DNA of 64,000 bases from Halobacillus litoralis (GTDB lineage Bacteria > Bacillota > Bacilli > Bacillales > Halobacillaceae), in contig NZ_JAIVAJ010000005.1 of assembly GCF_020171725.1 (NCBI RefSeq), positions 186,001 to 250,000 of the forward strand. Reading direction: 5' to 3'. This document shows, piece by piece, positions 25,762-34,690 of this stretch; positions within the stretch are counted from its first letter, which is position 1, and each line of letters opens with the position of its first letter. The notes beneath the pieces are model-generated. The model had not been told where the DNA came from and did no database searches. It worked only from the letters and a program-made list of their open reading frames with translations. A program made the translations under genes and the position numbers.

Positions 25762-25943
25762 AGTGGGGTGGAAAATGATGAGACTCCTGCGGGATTTACG
25801 GACCACGGTGAGATCCCCGAAGACGAAGTCTGATGCCCCAAAGAATCAAGGATGTTCGAACTAAAACCGCCACGTCCTGTGGCAACATCGAACGACCCAA
25901 CTTCCTGTTGGGCCGCGGAAAGCGAATTATTTTCCACCCCACT
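25762..25943. repeat. 182-bp element with GTGGGGTGGAAAAT terminal inverted repeats
   Basis: AGTGGGGTGGAAAAT and ATTTTCCACCCCACT are perfect inverted repeats of 15 bp, the same ends as the element at 13072. The interior is longer because of a segment at about 25840-25912 holding two small hairpins, CCGCCACGTCCTGTGGC and CCCAACTTCCTGTTGGG; both have the loop sequence TTCCTG or GTCCTG. It lacks coding capacity. The rest of the 25587-25971 gap shows nothing. Confidence 0.8.
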
Positions 25944-25971
25944 GAACTCTCAATTCCATACAGAACCTTCA

Positions 25972-26421
25972 TCACGACTTTTTCATTTTGACAAAAGGAT
26001 AGACATCCCCATTTGTCGGCTGCATAAATTCTTCTGTTTCAATGAAGCCATTTTTTTCATAGGCTTTGATCGCTCGGGTATTGAACTTCGCTACGGACAA
26101 CGTGAATGCAGACGGATTGTACTTCTCCTCTGCAAACTTCAGACCATTTTCGATAAAGGGCCTTCCTTTTCCCTGCCCCGTCCAATCTGGTCGCAGCCCG
26201 AGCCCCACGTCTAGAGAACCTTCAATTGGAGTGAACGTGAAAAATCCAATCAACTCTTCTTCAACATGTACACTATATGTATCGGGGTTACGCTTTTCCT
26301 CTGAGATGAACTCTTCGTAGTCCTCCTCATCAGCCGTCATGTCATAAAAACTGTACGGCTCCGGATACTTCCAATGAGCAATCCTTTCCGCTTCCTCTTG
26401 TGTAATCGGCTGGATCCTCAA
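25972..26421 (-). CDS. GNAT family N-acetyltransferase
   Basis: A 149-residue single-domain acetyltransferase. EELIGFFTF, GSLDVGLGLRPDWTGQGKG and KFNTRAIKAYEKNGF are the usual beta4, acetyl-CoA loop and C-terminal blocks; the loop QGKGRP departs a little from the Q/RxxGxG/A norm. It starts with TTG at 26421 behind AAGGAGGAAGAAAT. The TTGA overlap with the upstream membrane-protein gene indicates coupled translation. The substrate is unknown. Confidence 0.9.
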   Translation of the reverse strand: MRIQPITQEEAERIAHWKYPEPYSFYDMTADEEDYEEFISEEKRNPDTYSVHVEEELIGFFTFTPIEGSLDVGLGLRPDWTGQGKGRPFIENGLKFAEEKYNPSAFTLSVAKFNTRAIKAYEKNGFIETEEFMQPTNGDVYPFVKMKKS

Positions 26422-27035
26422 ATTTCTTCCTCCTTCCGTAATAGCAGATAAGCAAGCAAGCCAATGACAGGAATAATCCCCATCCAGTGCCGTTGATTGA
26501 CCCGTTCACGCTTCCCTTCCTTCCAAAATATTACAAAGACAGACAAAGCCGTTAATACGAAGAAATCGACAGTCATGACGTGAACGAATTGAGAAGATTG
26601 AAAGGCTCTCGCATAAAGAGAAGCATCTCCCTGTGAAAAGCCATACACAAATAAAGCGATGGCCCCCGCGAACAAGAGCGCTTTGAAAAGAGTCGACTGA
26701 ATCAAATTCTGGACAGACTTTGGTGTTCGCACATTCCTCTTCCGGTCTCCTCTTGATAGGAAAAAGTATGGCATAAGAGCAAATGCCCCGAGTCCAAACG
26801 AACCGATGACAAACGGCCAGACAGGTAAAGCACTATCGTCTTCACCAAGAAGAATCAACGCGAATGCCATTGGGTAAACGCCTAGAAGGCTGAAGACCAT
26901 GAGGAGCAATGGGTCCGGGTCGTCCATCGTGACAAGCTGTTGGAGGTACCCCTCGTTCCCGTCCGGCGCCACCCAGACGGCATAACAAATAAACGCGATC
27001 CAGATGAAAAAGAAAACCATCCTTCTCCCAATCAT
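26418..27035 (-). CDS. Membrane protein of unknown function
   Basis: A 205-residue integral membrane protein with about six hydrophobic segments, beginning MVFFFIWIAFICYAVWV. I do not recognise the family. Notable parts are DDPDPLLLMVFSLLGVYPMAFAL in the second segment and a basic loop SRGDRKRNVRTPKSVQNLIQ before the third pair. ATG at 27035 is preferred because it overlaps the previous stop codon as ATGA and follows GGGAG by six bases. It is the middle gene of a three-gene overlapping operon with an SE1561-like protein and an acetyltransferase. Confidence 0.8.
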   Translation of the reverse strand: MIGRRMVFFFIWIAFICYAVWVAPDGNEGYLQQLVTMDDPDPLLLMVFSLLGVYPMAFALILLGEDDSALPVWPFVIGSFGLGAFALMPYFFLSRGDRKRNVRTPKSVQNLIQSTLFKALLFAGAIALFVYGFSQGDASLYARAFQSSQFVHVMTVDFFVLTALSVFVIFWKEGKRERVNQRHWMGIIPVIGLLAYLLLRKEEEI

Positions 27036-27223
27036 TGCTGCTCCCAATCCTTTTTAAAACGCTCCATTTTCATCTGCAGCTGTTGAATCATATCGAGCAC
27101 ACGATTGAAATCCTCCATATCGACAACGTCCGGATCCATCGTCGATACGACTTGGTTCAGCATTTGAATACGGTTTTTAATATAGTGGAACTGATCGGAA
27201 GGCTGTTCTGCTGCTTTACCCAT
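27032..27223 (-). CDS. SE1561 family small protein
   Basis: A 63-residue helical protein. KNRIQMLNQVVSTMDPDVVDMEDFNRVL followed by a lysine-rich coiled-coil tail matches the small SE1561 family found in staphylococci and bacilli; function is unknown. AAAAGGGGTGATGACTT precedes the ATG. It is the first gene of the overlapping operon with the membrane protein at 26418. Confidence 0.75.
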   Translation of the reverse strand: MGKAAEQPSDQFHYIKNRIQMLNQVVSTMDPDVVDMEDFNRVLDMIQQLQMKMERFKKDWEQQ

Positions 27224-27340
27224 AAGTCATCACCCCTTTTCTTCTATTCTACCCTTGATAATCAGCAACGAAAACAGAAAGGTCTTCACCGAACACCCCA
27301 AAGTCCTGACGGGCAGCAAAAAGCGTCGTCCTCCCTTTTT

Positions 27341-27376
27341 ATCAAAAGAAATAGCTGCAGATATTACTCTGCAGCT
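27341..27376 (-). terminator. Terminator of the TerC-family gene
   Basis: Read leftwards, AGCTGCAGA pairs with TCTGCAGCT around GTAATA and is followed by ATTTCTTTTG. Confidence 0.75.
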
Positions 27377-27392
27377 TTAGTGTATATCGACA

Positions 27393-28187
27393 TTATTCTG
27401 ATGTTTCGTTTTCTACATCTTTCTTCGGCGACAAGAACCAGCCTAAAGCAGCGATGATGACCAATATGCTATAGAAGGAAACCTTCCACACGGTAGAATG
27501 CGAGAAGTGTTCATCAAGGACTTGAACATTCGGGTGAGCCAGCGTTTGTACAAGAAGTTTGACCCCTACCCATCCCACGATGACGAAAGCGGCAATCTCA
27601 AGACCCGGACGGGATTTCAACAAGTTTACGAACACGCCCGCTGCATAACGCATGATGATAATTCCGATCATACCACCTGCTAGAACGACAGCGAATTGAC
27701 CGCCATCTAAGCTTCCCACATCAGGAAGTGCCGTTTCCGGCAAGGCAACCGCCAGCGCAACAGCAGCAAGGATTGAATCTACTGCGAACGCTAAGTCCGC
27801 CAATTCCACTTTAACAACTGTAGCCCAGAAGCCTTTTCCTTTTTGTGATTCAGCATCGACAATCTCTTCTTCTTCTGTTTCTGCCTCATCCTTCTTACGA
27901 TCTCTCCATTTGTCCACGAGGTGTTTAATCGATATGAACAGTAAGTATGCCGCACCTATAGCCTGAACCTGCCAGACATCCACAAGAAATGAAATAACAA
28001 ATAAAGATCCGAATCGAAGGACAAATGCCCCGAATAAACCATAGAACAAGGCTTTCTTACGCTTTTCTTCCGGTAAGTGTTTCACCAGGATAGCGAGCAC
28101 AAGAGCATTATCGGCAGCAAGGATCCCTTCCAATCCAACTAATACAAGTAAAACCCAGCCATACTCAATTAATAATTGCACGTCCAC
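27393..28187 (-). CDS. TerC family integral membrane protein (YkoY/MeeY type)
   Basis: A 264-residue membrane protein with about seven helices. GLEGILAADNALVLAILVKHLP carries the TerC acidic signature, and VELADLAFAVDSILAAVAL is the second acidic helix. The GTG at 28187 lies nine bases after AAGGAG; the longer reading would begin inside that site. In B. subtilis, TerC-type proteins MeeF and MeeY export manganese to metallate secreted enzymes, and YkoY is under a manganese riboswitch, as is this gene. Mn efflux or export is therefore the best-supported role. Confidence 0.93.
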   Translation of the reverse strand: MDVQLLIEYGWVLLVLVGLEGILAADNALVLAILVKHLPEEKRKKALFYGLFGAFVLRFGSLFVISFLVDVWQVQAIGAAYLLFISIKHLVDKWRDRKKDEAETEEEEIVDAESQKGKGFWATVVKVELADLAFAVDSILAAVALAVALPETALPDVGSLDGGQFAVVLAGGMIGIIIMRYAAGVFVNLLKSRPGLEIAAFVIVGWVGVKLLVQTLAHPNVQVLDEHFSHSTVWKVSFYSILVIIAALGWFLSPKKDVENETSE

Positions 28188-28206
28188 AGTGTGTCTCTCC
28201 TTTTTC

Positions 28207-28243
28207 AAAAAAAATTGGCCCCTACCACGACGGTAAAGGCCAA
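28207..28243 (-). terminator. Second (proximal) terminator hairpin in the Mn leader
   Basis: Read leftwards, TTGGCC and TACC pair with GGTA and GGCCAA around GTCGT, followed by eight T. It ends only a few bases before the ribosome binding site of the TerC gene. Confidence 0.75.
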
Positions 28244-28277
28244 AAAAACAGACCTTTACCGCTGGTGGGTAAAGGTC
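28242..28277 (-). terminator. First (distal) terminator hairpin in the Mn leader
   Basis: Read leftwards, GACCTTTACC pairs perfectly with GGTAAAGGTC around CACCAGC, followed by TGTTTTTTT. Its 5' arm includes the CCTTT needed for aptamer stem P1, so the two structures exclude each other. Confidence 0.85.
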
Positions 28278-28360
28278 TCGCTAACAACGTCCGTTGTCAA
28301 TAAAGCCGGGGATTACTCCCGAAATGACGACTTTATTGTAAAAGCTACTCCCCTTTAGGA
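28268..28360 (-). promoter_or_regulatory. yybP-ykoY manganese riboswitch
   Basis: Read leftwards, the conserved parts are AAAGGGGAGTAGC, GGGAGTAATCCCCGGCTTTATTGAC, here split as GGGAGTAATCCCC and CGGCTTTATTGAC, and GCGAGACCTTTACC. The 5' AAAGG pairs with the 3' CCTTT to close the aptamer. Mn2+ binding would hold P1, prevent the first terminator and turn on the TerC gene. Confidence 0.95.
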
Positions 28361-28380
28361 ATTTGCTTAATTCTTCCTTT

Positions 28381-28408
28381 ATCATAGCATGCGGCCAGAT
28401 TTTGTCAA
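28381..28408 (-). promoter_or_regulatory. Promoter of the Mn-riboswitch transcript
   Basis: Read leftwards: consensus TTGACA (28408-28403), a 16-base spacer and TATGAT (28386-28381), about 20 bases before the aptamer. Confidence 0.8.
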
Positions 28409-28480
28409 TGAAGTATTTTAGAAAAAACTTATGGCGTCCTTAGTATTGAACAACCCGATCGCTTTATACAATCTCTTCGA

Positions 28481-29710
28481 CTACTCCGCTTTTTCTTCAA
28501 AAAGCCGCGCGATTTCAACGATGACTTTCGCTGATTTTTCCATATTATCTACGGACACATACTCATACTTTCCGTGGAAGTTCTCTCCACCTGTAAAGAT
28601 GTTCGGTGTCGGCAGTCCCATATAGGAAAGCTGAGAACCGTCCGTACCACCCCGAATCGGCTTGACCAGAGGATCGATGCTTTCATTTTTCATCGCTTCG
28701 TACGCAATATCTACAATATGCTTCACAGGCTCAATTTTATCGCCCATGTTGTAATACGAATCCTCGAGCTCAATCGCCACACGGTTCTCTCCGTATTTTT
28801 CTTTAAGCTGAGTAGCAACCGCCTGAATCAACTCTTTTTTCTGAGCGAACTTCGCTTTGTCGTGATCGCGGATCAAGTAAACAAGGTTCGCTTGGTCGAC
28901 ATTCCCTTCGAATGAGTTCAAGTGGAAGAACCCTTCGTATTCTTCCGTGTGTTCCGGCGCTTCCTCTGCCGGCAGCTGATTCTGAAAATCGATTGCCAAC
29001 TTGACGGCATTGACCATCTTATCTTTTGCTGTTCCGGGATGGACACTGTTTCCGTAAAAATGAACCTTCGCTGTTGCCGCGTTAAAGCTCTCATACTGCA
29101 ACTCACCTAATGGTCCGCCATCTACTGTATAAGCGTAAGAAGCTCCGAACCGCTCGACATCGAACTTGTGTGGACCGCGGCCAATCTCCTCATCAGGTGT
29201 AAAGGCCACACGGATATCACCGTGCTTGATTTCAGGATGGGATGCCAAGTGGTGTAAAGCGGTCATAATCTCCGTAATGCCGGCTTTGTTATCCGCGCCA
29301 AGCAGAGTCGTGCCATCTGTTGTCACAAGGGTGTGTCCCTTATATGTAGACAGTTCCGGGAAGTCAGCTGGCGAGAGTACAGTCTCTTCGTTCAACTGAA
29401 TGTCACCACCATCATAATCTTCCACGATTTGTGGGCGCACATTCTGCCCAGTAAAGTCCGTTGCGGTATCAATGTGGGCAAGGAAACCGATCACAGGCAC
29501 TTCTTTATCTGTATTAGACGGAAGAGTTGCCATCACATAAGCGTGCTCATCCACTGTCACATCACTTAATCCGATCTCCTTCAATTCCTCGACTAATTGA
29601 TGGGCGAGCTCCCACTGCCCTTCCGTGGATGGCGTTGATGTACTTGCCTCATCCGATTGTGTATCCAGCTTCACATAGGAAGTAAACCGATCCAATAATT
29701 CCTGCTTCAT
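28481..29710 (-). CDS. pepT: Peptidase T (tripeptide aminopeptidase)
   Basis: A 409-residue dizinc M20 peptidase that cleaves the N-terminal residue of tripeptides in the cytoplasm. Metal and catalytic motifs are GFLAHIDTA (His ligand and catalytic Asp), [20 protein letters not shown] (catalytic and ligand glutamates), [17 protein letters not shown] and [16 protein letters not shown], then [14 protein letters not shown]. The start at 29710 ([13 protein letters not shown]) matches B. subtilis PepT; the ATG at 29722 touches the binding site. It is the third aminopeptidase in the window. Confidence 0.97.
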   Translation of the reverse strand: MKQELLDRFTSYVKLDTQSDEASTSTPSTEGQWELAHQLVEELKEIGLSDVTVDEHAYVMATLPSNTDKEVPVIGFLAHIDTATDFTGQNVRPQIVEDYDGGDIQLNEETVLSPADFPELSTYKGHTLVTTDGTTLLGADNKAGITEIMTALHHLASHPEIKHGDIRVAFTPDEEIGRGPHKFDVERFGASYAYTVDGGPLGELQYESFNAATAKVHFYGNSVHPGTAKDKMVNAVKLAIDFQNQLPAEEAPEHTEEYEGFFHLNSFEGNVDQANLVYLIRDHDKAKFAQKKELIQAVATQLKEKYGENRVAIELEDSYYNMGDKIEPVKHIVDIAYEAMKNESIDPLVKPIRGGTDGSQLSYMGLPTPNIFTGGENFHGKYEYVSVDNMEKSAKVIVEIARLFEEKAE

Positions 29711-29884
29711 CTTTTTATTCATCTCCTTGTACAGTTTCCAACAAAATTTGGTATGCTTATATTATACGCGCTGTAAACAGAGGCGCAAGCAAACCAGAAG
29801 TCGTTACTTTTACATAGAAAAAAGGAAAAACGATTCTATAAGCGAATATAACTATTTAAATCCTACATAAAAGGTGTGTCGTCA

Positions 29885-30952
29885 TTGATTCATAAACGTT
29901 GGTTCCAAACACTTGTGGCCGCTATTCTCGTTTCCCTGCTCATTCTATTGCTGAATAAGATTCAATTCTTCTTTGATCCAATTCTCATCTATATCGGCGC
30001 CATTGCTGTGCCGTTGATCGGAGGGGGCATCCTCTTCTACTTATCAAGACCGGTTCTTGAACTGTTAGAGTCCTACCGATTACCGAGGATCGCTTCCATT
30101 GTCGTGATTTTCCTACTTTATATTCTGCTTGGATTCATCATCGTCCAGTTCATCGCACCAATCGCTCAGGAGCAGTTCTCGAAGCTTGCGAACAATTTCC
30201 CACGAATGGTCGAGATGTTCGGGGAAACCATTACGTACTGGCAGCAGAACCAGGATATCATTCCGAGCGAATTTGACGGGACGATTCAGAACGTCATTGA
30301 TAACCTGCAGTCTTATTTGCAGGACGCATCGACGATCATCATTAACGTCATCAGTGAGTTGATCGGGTTCGTCTTCGCGCTTGTACTGATTCCGTTTTTC
30401 CTTTTCTTCATGCTCAAGGACGGAGAGAAGTTAACTCCGTTCATCGCTCAGTTCTTGAACAAGCGTGCAGCGAAGAGCTTCAAGAAGTGGGCGCACGCCG
30501 TAGATTCTACGTTGCAGTCCTTCATCCTCGGACAAATGACAGTCAGTATCGTAGTCGGGTTGCTGCTGCTTGTCGGTTACTTGATCATCGATCTTCCTTA
30601 CTCGCTGACGCTCGCTCTGTTCGCCATGATGATGAACGTCATTCCGTTTGTAGGACCGTTTCTCGCCGTGATCCCGGCAGCGCTCGTTGCCTTTTTCCAA
30701 GATCCGATTCTCGTTCTCTGGGTTGCGGTCATCATGATTGTCGCTCAACAAATCGAAGGGAACTTCGTTTCACCGAATGTCATGGGAAAGGCGTTGAATA
30801 TCCACCCTCTAACCATCATTACGCTTATTTTAGCCGCTGGTGGACTTGCTGGGTTCTTAGGATTGATCTTTGCCATCCCAGCCTATGCGGTGATTAAAAC
30901 AACGATCAGTCACCTCTATGAGGAATGGATAGATCGTCAGGAACAAACATAA
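29885..30952 (+). CDS. AI-2E family transporter
   Basis: A 355-residue membrane protein of the AI-2 exporter (PerM/TqsA) superfamily, many members of which are now seen as sodium or drug carriers. It has two N-terminal helices, a long extracytoplasmic-type loop at about 75-150 and further helices; FFLFFMLKDGEKL, GQMTVSIVVGLLLLVGY, VIPFVGPFLAVIPAALVAF and IEGNFVSPNVMGKALNIHPL are family blocks. TTG at 29885 is eight bases after AAAAGGTG; the alternative GTG at 29876 overlaps it. Substrate unknown. It is monocistronic. Confidence 0.92.
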   Translation: MIHKRWFQTLVAAILVSLLILLLNKIQFFFDPILIYIGAIAVPLIGGGILFYLSRPVLELLESYRLPRIASIVVIFLLYILLGFIIVQFIAPIAQEQFSKLANNFPRMVEMFGETITYWQQNQDIIPSEFDGTIQNVIDNLQSYLQDASTIIINVISELIGFVFALVLIPFFLFFMLKDGEKLTPFIAQFLNKRAAKSFKKWAHAVDSTLQSFILGQMTVSIVVGLLLLVGYLIIDLPYSLTLALFAMMMNVIPFVGPFLAVIPAALVAFFQDPILVLWVAVIMIVAQQIEGNFVSPNVMGKALNIHPLTIITLILAAGGLAGFLGLIFAIPAYAVIKTTISHLYEEWIDRQEQT

Positions 30953-30975
30953 CCAAATTTATTGAGGATATGAAC

Positions 30976-31012
30976 GAAACCCGCTATGCTTAAACATAGT
31001 GGGTTTTATTTT
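30976..31012 (+). terminator. Terminator of the AI-2E family gene
   Basis: AAACCCGCTATG pairs with CATAGTGGGTTT around CTTAAA, followed by TATTTTG. Confidence 0.92.
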
Positions 31013-31035
31013 GTCGAAAAAAGGAGGATGACTTC

Positions 31036-32226
31036 ATGCAGAAACCACTTCCAAAGCTTTGGACATGGCCTTTTATCTTTCTTGTCTTAGCGAACTTATT
31101 TACCTTTATGAGCTTCCAAATGCTTTTACCCAACCTCCCTCCTTACATAGAATCGATTGGAGGAAGCAACCTTCAAATCGGGTTGATCACGACGACCTTT
31201 GCTTTTGCGGCAATCTTAATCCGACCTTTTATTGGGCATTTGCTGTCAACACGACCAAGGAAGGTGCTTGTCTTAGTCGGCGCCATATCCTTATTGATTA
31301 TGACCGCCTTGTATCCAATCACTCAGATCGTCACGGTTCTATTGGTCATTCGATTCATCCACGGAATTGCGTGGGGCTGGTCCACTACGGTAAATGGAAC
31401 GGCAGCTGTCGATCTTGTACCAAGGAGAAGAGTCGGTGAAGGAATGGGATACTTCGGATTATCCGTCACCGTCGGGATGATCATGGCCCCTAGCCTAGGA
31501 ATCTATCTGTATCAGAACTTCACCTTCGATTTACTCGTCTGGATTTCGGTCGGTCTCGGGATCATTGCGATCCTTCTCTTCTCTGTCACGAGTTTTGTCA
31601 CACCTGACAGCGTCTATGAAAACCAAAAGAATCCACCGAAGTTTTCATTTTTCGGGTCGCTTATTGAAAAGAACAGCCGTTACCCGGCGTTGGTCACGTT
31701 ACTGAACACGTTCGGTTACGGATCGGTTGTCACCTATATCGTCATATTCGGGAACGAGCAGGGATTGACGGGAACCTTCCTGTTTTACTTCTTCAATGCC
31801 GTTCTGGCTACCATTTCGCGTCCGATCACAGGGAAATACTTTGATAAACACGGACCATGGAACTTGATCATCATCTGTTCGGTTCTCTCCTTCATCGCGA
31901 TGTGGATTCTCGCCTTTGCGAGCAGTAATCTTCACCTTATCCTATCGGGAGCTATTTTTGGAATCGGGTTTGGATCGATGATGCCGGCTCTTCAAGCATG
32001 GGTCATTTCCAAAACGACAACGGAACGCAGTGGGATCGCAAACGGGATGTACTACTCATCCATCGACCTTGGTATCGGCTCCAGCGCTCTCATTCTTGGG
32101 TTCATTTATCAATTCGTCGAAACAGCTACACTGTTCAAAATCTCGAGCTTTCTGTTTATTGTCGTCCTGATCCTTACATGGCTCGACTACCGTAAACAAA
32201 CCGAACCATGGGAACCGGTTCAATAA
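31036..32226 (+). CDS. Major facilitator superfamily transporter
   Basis: A 396-residue, twelve-helix carrier, probably a drug or small-molecule proton antiporter (DHA1-like). Marker motifs are the loop 2-3 region RPFIGHLLSTRPRKVLV in place of the GxLaDrxGrk consensus, the helix-4 arginine in RFIHGIAWGWSTTVNG, and helix-5 GYFGLSVTVGMIMAPSLG (the antiporter motif C position). AAAGGAGG precedes the ATG. It stands alone between two terminators; the substrate cannot be inferred. Confidence 0.92.
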   Translation: MQKPLPKLWTWPFIFLVLANLFTFMSFQMLLPNLPPYIESIGGSNLQIGLITTTFAFAAILIRPFIGHLLSTRPRKVLVLVGAISLLIMTALYPITQIVTVLLVIRFIHGIAWGWSTTVNGTAAVDLVPRRRVGEGMGYFGLSVTVGMIMAPSLGIYLYQNFTFDLLVWISVGLGIIAILLFSVTSFVTPDSVYENQKNPPKFSFFGSLIEKNSRYPALVTLLNTFGYGSVVTYIVIFGNEQGLTGTFLFYFFNAVLATISRPITGKYFDKHGPWNLIIICSVLSFIAMWILAFASSNLHLILSGAIFGIGFGSMMPALQAWVISKTTTERSGIANGMYYSSIDLGIGSSALILGFIYQFVETATLFKISSFLFIVVLILTWLDYRKQTEPWEPVQ

Positions 32227-32235
32227 GAACAAAAA

Positions 32236-32270
32236 GAAAGAGCCTGGAGACAATTCTCCAGGCTCTTTTC
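32236..32270. terminator. Bidirectional intrinsic terminator
   Basis: AAAGAGCCTGGAGA pairs perfectly with TCTCCAGGCTCTTT around CAAT, shared by the MFS gene and the convergent TRAP operon. Confidence 0.95.
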
Positions 32271-32278
32271 ATCGTTTA

Positions 32279-33364
32279 TTATTCAGATGCTGAATTAATT
32301 TCTTCTTCCAGCTTATCCAGAATCGCTCCATCTACTGTAGAAACTTCTTCACGATAGAAGTCACGTACATCCATCGCTGCATCTTTGAACATTTGACGCT
32401 GATCTTCTGTCAGCTCAATGATTTCAGTTGGGTTTTCTTCATCATTTTTAATCGTTTCCAACCACTCTTCATTTTGAGCCTGCTGCTCATCAAATACCCA
32501 TTGCTGCATTTCTTGTACAGTTTCATCTACCATTGCTTTCATTTCATCATTAAGACCTTCATACCAACCCGTATTGACAGTTGTCATCGCTACGTAGTTG
32601 TTATGGTTAGAGACTGTCATGTAATCTTGTACTTCATAGAACGATGCATCTCCAATAAAGAAGATTGGGTTTTCTTGTCCCTCAACCGTTCCACGATCAA
32701 GAGCTGTATAAAGCTCAGACCAGCTCATTGGCGTTGGTTCCGCACCATAGGCACGATAAGATTCCAAAATCAATGGAGACGTCTGTGTACGCATCTTGAA
32801 GTTTTGGAAGTCAGCTGGTTCTTCTAAAGCAGTACCAGATGAAGTCCACTGCATCGCTCCTTCTGTCCAGAACGAAAGAGGTGAAATATCGAACTCTTCA
32901 TAACGCTCGCGAAGATCTGTATTCAAAGCTTCACTAGAATTCAAAATTTCCTGTGTTGTTTCTACACGATCCGGGAAAAGGAAATGAAGAGCAAAGATTT
33001 GTCCTTCTTTTACCATGTTCCCTGTAAATCCAGGTGACATAACAGCCAATTCAACAGCACCATTTTGAAGCTGCTCAACTTGGTCCGTCTCGCTTCCTAG
33101 ACCTCCGAATTCATAAACATCGATATTAACAGCGCCGTCAGATTTTTCGTTCATACGTTTTGCAAATTCCTCAGCGTATTCATATTGTACCTGTCCATCC
33201 ACTTCTTCTGTAACGAAACGCCAGTTATAGGTTTCTCCTTCACTGCCTCCGTCACCTTCTCCACCAGCGTTTTCTCCACTATCTCCGCCACAAGCAGCCA
33301 GTACGGTGCTCAAGACGAGTAAGAACGCTAAACTCAGTACATGTTTAAATTTTAAAATGATCAT
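32279..33364 (-). CDS. dctP: TRAP transporter solute-binding lipoprotein (DctP family)
   Basis: A 361-residue extracytoplasmic receptor for a sodium-driven TRAP carrier, probably for a dicarboxylate or other organic acid. A lipoprotein signal ends VLAACGG, with Cys25 the lipidated residue, followed by a glycine/acid-rich linker. The DctP fold is marked by EYAEEFAKRMNEKSDGAVNIDVY, GFTGNMVKEGQIFALHFLFP and MRTQTSPLILESYRAYGAEPTPMSWSELYTAL-type segments (split here); the conserved arginine of RTQ normally contacts the substrate carboxylate. ATG at 33364 is very close to GGGAGGTC, but no better in-frame start exists. It is the third gene of dctQ-dctM-dctP. Confidence 0.93.
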   Translation of the reverse strand: MIILKFKHVLSLAFLLVLSTVLAACGGDSGENAGGEGDGGSEGETYNWRFVTEEVDGQVQYEYAEEFAKRMNEKSDGAVNIDVYEFGGLGSETDQVEQLQNGAVELAVMSPGFTGNMVKEGQIFALHFLFPDRVETTQEILNSSEALNTDLRERYEEFDISPLSFWTEGAMQWTSSGTALEEPADFQNFKMRTQTSPLILESYRAYGAEPTPMSWSELYTALDRGTVEGQENPIFFIGDASFYEVQDYMTVSNHNNYVAMTTVNTGWYEGLNDEMKAMVDETVQEMQQWVFDEQQAQNEEWLETIKNDEENPTEIIELTEDQRQMFKDAAMDVRDFYREEVSTVDGAILDKLEEEINSASE

Positions 33365-33394
33365 GACCTCCCAAGTTTTTTATAGAAATTCCTC

Positions 33395-34660
33395 TTATAG
33401 AAGAATAAGAGAAATTTGTTCAAAGAATATCAATAGTATTGAAATGGCAACCATCATCAAAATGTATGGTGGTGTGCCCTTAATCACTTCTAAGTAAGGC
33501 TTATTAAATACGGCACTCGCCGTAAATATATCGACTCCGAATGGTGGTGTCGCAGATCCCAGTGCAGCCTGGAACGTAATGACGACCCCAAGGTGAACCG
33601 GATCGATTCCGGCATCCATCGCTGCCGGGTAGAAAATAGGGGTTAGTACCAGAATGACGACAATCGGGTCGACAAACATACAGCCGACAAAGAAGAAGAC
33701 GGTCACCATCAGGAGTACGAAGATGGCACTTGGGTTATCCCCAAGCACGGTTTCCGTAATCATCTGCGGAATTCGTGCGAATGAAATGACCCATGTAAAG
33801 GCTTGTCCACCAGCTACCAGTACAAAAACGGCTGAAGTGACTAACCCTGTAGACCGCGCAATGCTCGGCAATTGTTTAATATGGATGGAACGATAGACGA
33901 GCACTTCCAGAATAAAGGCGTAAAGTACGGACATTCCGGCAGCCTCAGTCGGACTGAATAAACCGGAGTAGATTCCACCGATGATGACGACTGGAAATCC
34001 TAGTGGAAGTAATGCTTTTCGCGTCATCGCCAAGCGCTCGCCCCATGTTGCTTTATTCGCAAGTGGAATATCTGCGACCTTCGCATAGATGATGCTGTAA
34101 ATTGCAAAGCTTAAAAATACAATAATACCAGGAATAATGCCTGCGATGAATAAATCGCCTACAGAGGTTCCAGATACGAGTCCGTAGATGATCATTCCGA
34201 TACTAGGTGGAACGAGGAGAGCTACGTCACTGGAGTTGATGATCAGAGCCATCGCTGTCGGATCTTTATAGCCGATCTTCAATAAGCGCTCACGCATCGG
34301 TTTACCAATCGCCACAACCGTTGCCTGAGTCGAACCGGAAATGGCACCGAACAGCGTACAAGCAGCGGCTGTTGTCACCGCATACCCTCCGCGGATATGA
34401 CCAATAAATGATCCGATAAAATCTAATAATCGATTAGACGTTTTTCCTGTTGTCATAATATCTGCTGCAAATATGAACAGCGGAACTGCTAATAGAACGT
34501 AGGGTTCAATACCTGTTGAGAATTGCTGCATTAAAATCATAGGGTCCAAGTTCGGGAAATAGATGAACATGACGATTAAAGGCGCAACCATCAGTGGAAT
34601 CATCATCGGGAAGTTCAGTAGTAACAGGACCACCATGATAGCAAGTAAAGTCGCAATCAT
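33395..34660 (-). CDS. dctM: TRAP transporter large permease (DctM)
   Basis: A 421-residue membrane protein with about twelve helices, the ion-coupled channel of the TRAP carrier. Family blocks are AVPLFIFAADIMTTGKTSNRL, written here as AVPLFIFAADIM and TTGKTSNRL, then CTLFGAISGSTQATVVAIG, SDVALLVPPSIGMIIYG, PTEAAGMSVLYAF and ATPPFGVDIFTASAVF. AAAGGATAACGTT precedes the ATG. It lies 30 bp after dctQ and 30 bp before dctP, which indicates one transcript. Confidence 0.96.
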   Translation of the reverse strand: MIATLLAIMVVLLLLNFPMMIPLMVAPLIVMFIYFPNLDPMILMQQFSTGIEPYVLLAVPLFIFAADIMTTGKTSNRLLDFIGSFIGHIRGGYAVTTAAACTLFGAISGSTQATVVAIGKPMRERLLKIGYKDPTAMALIINSSDVALLVPPSIGMIIYGLVSGTSVGDLFIAGIIPGIIVFLSFAIYSIIYAKVADIPLANKATWGERLAMTRKALLPLGFPVVIIGGIYSGLFSPTEAAGMSVLYAFILEVLVYRSIHIKQLPSIARSTGLVTSAVFVLVAGGQAFTWVISFARIPQMITETVLGDNPSAIFVLLMVTVFFFVGCMFVDPIVVILVLTPIFYPAAMDAGIDPVHLGVVITFQAALGSATPPFGVDIFTASAVFNKPYLEVIKGTPPYILMMVAISILLIFFEQISLILL

Positions 34661-34690
34661 AACGTTATCCTTTCTTCTGCCGGATTTGAA

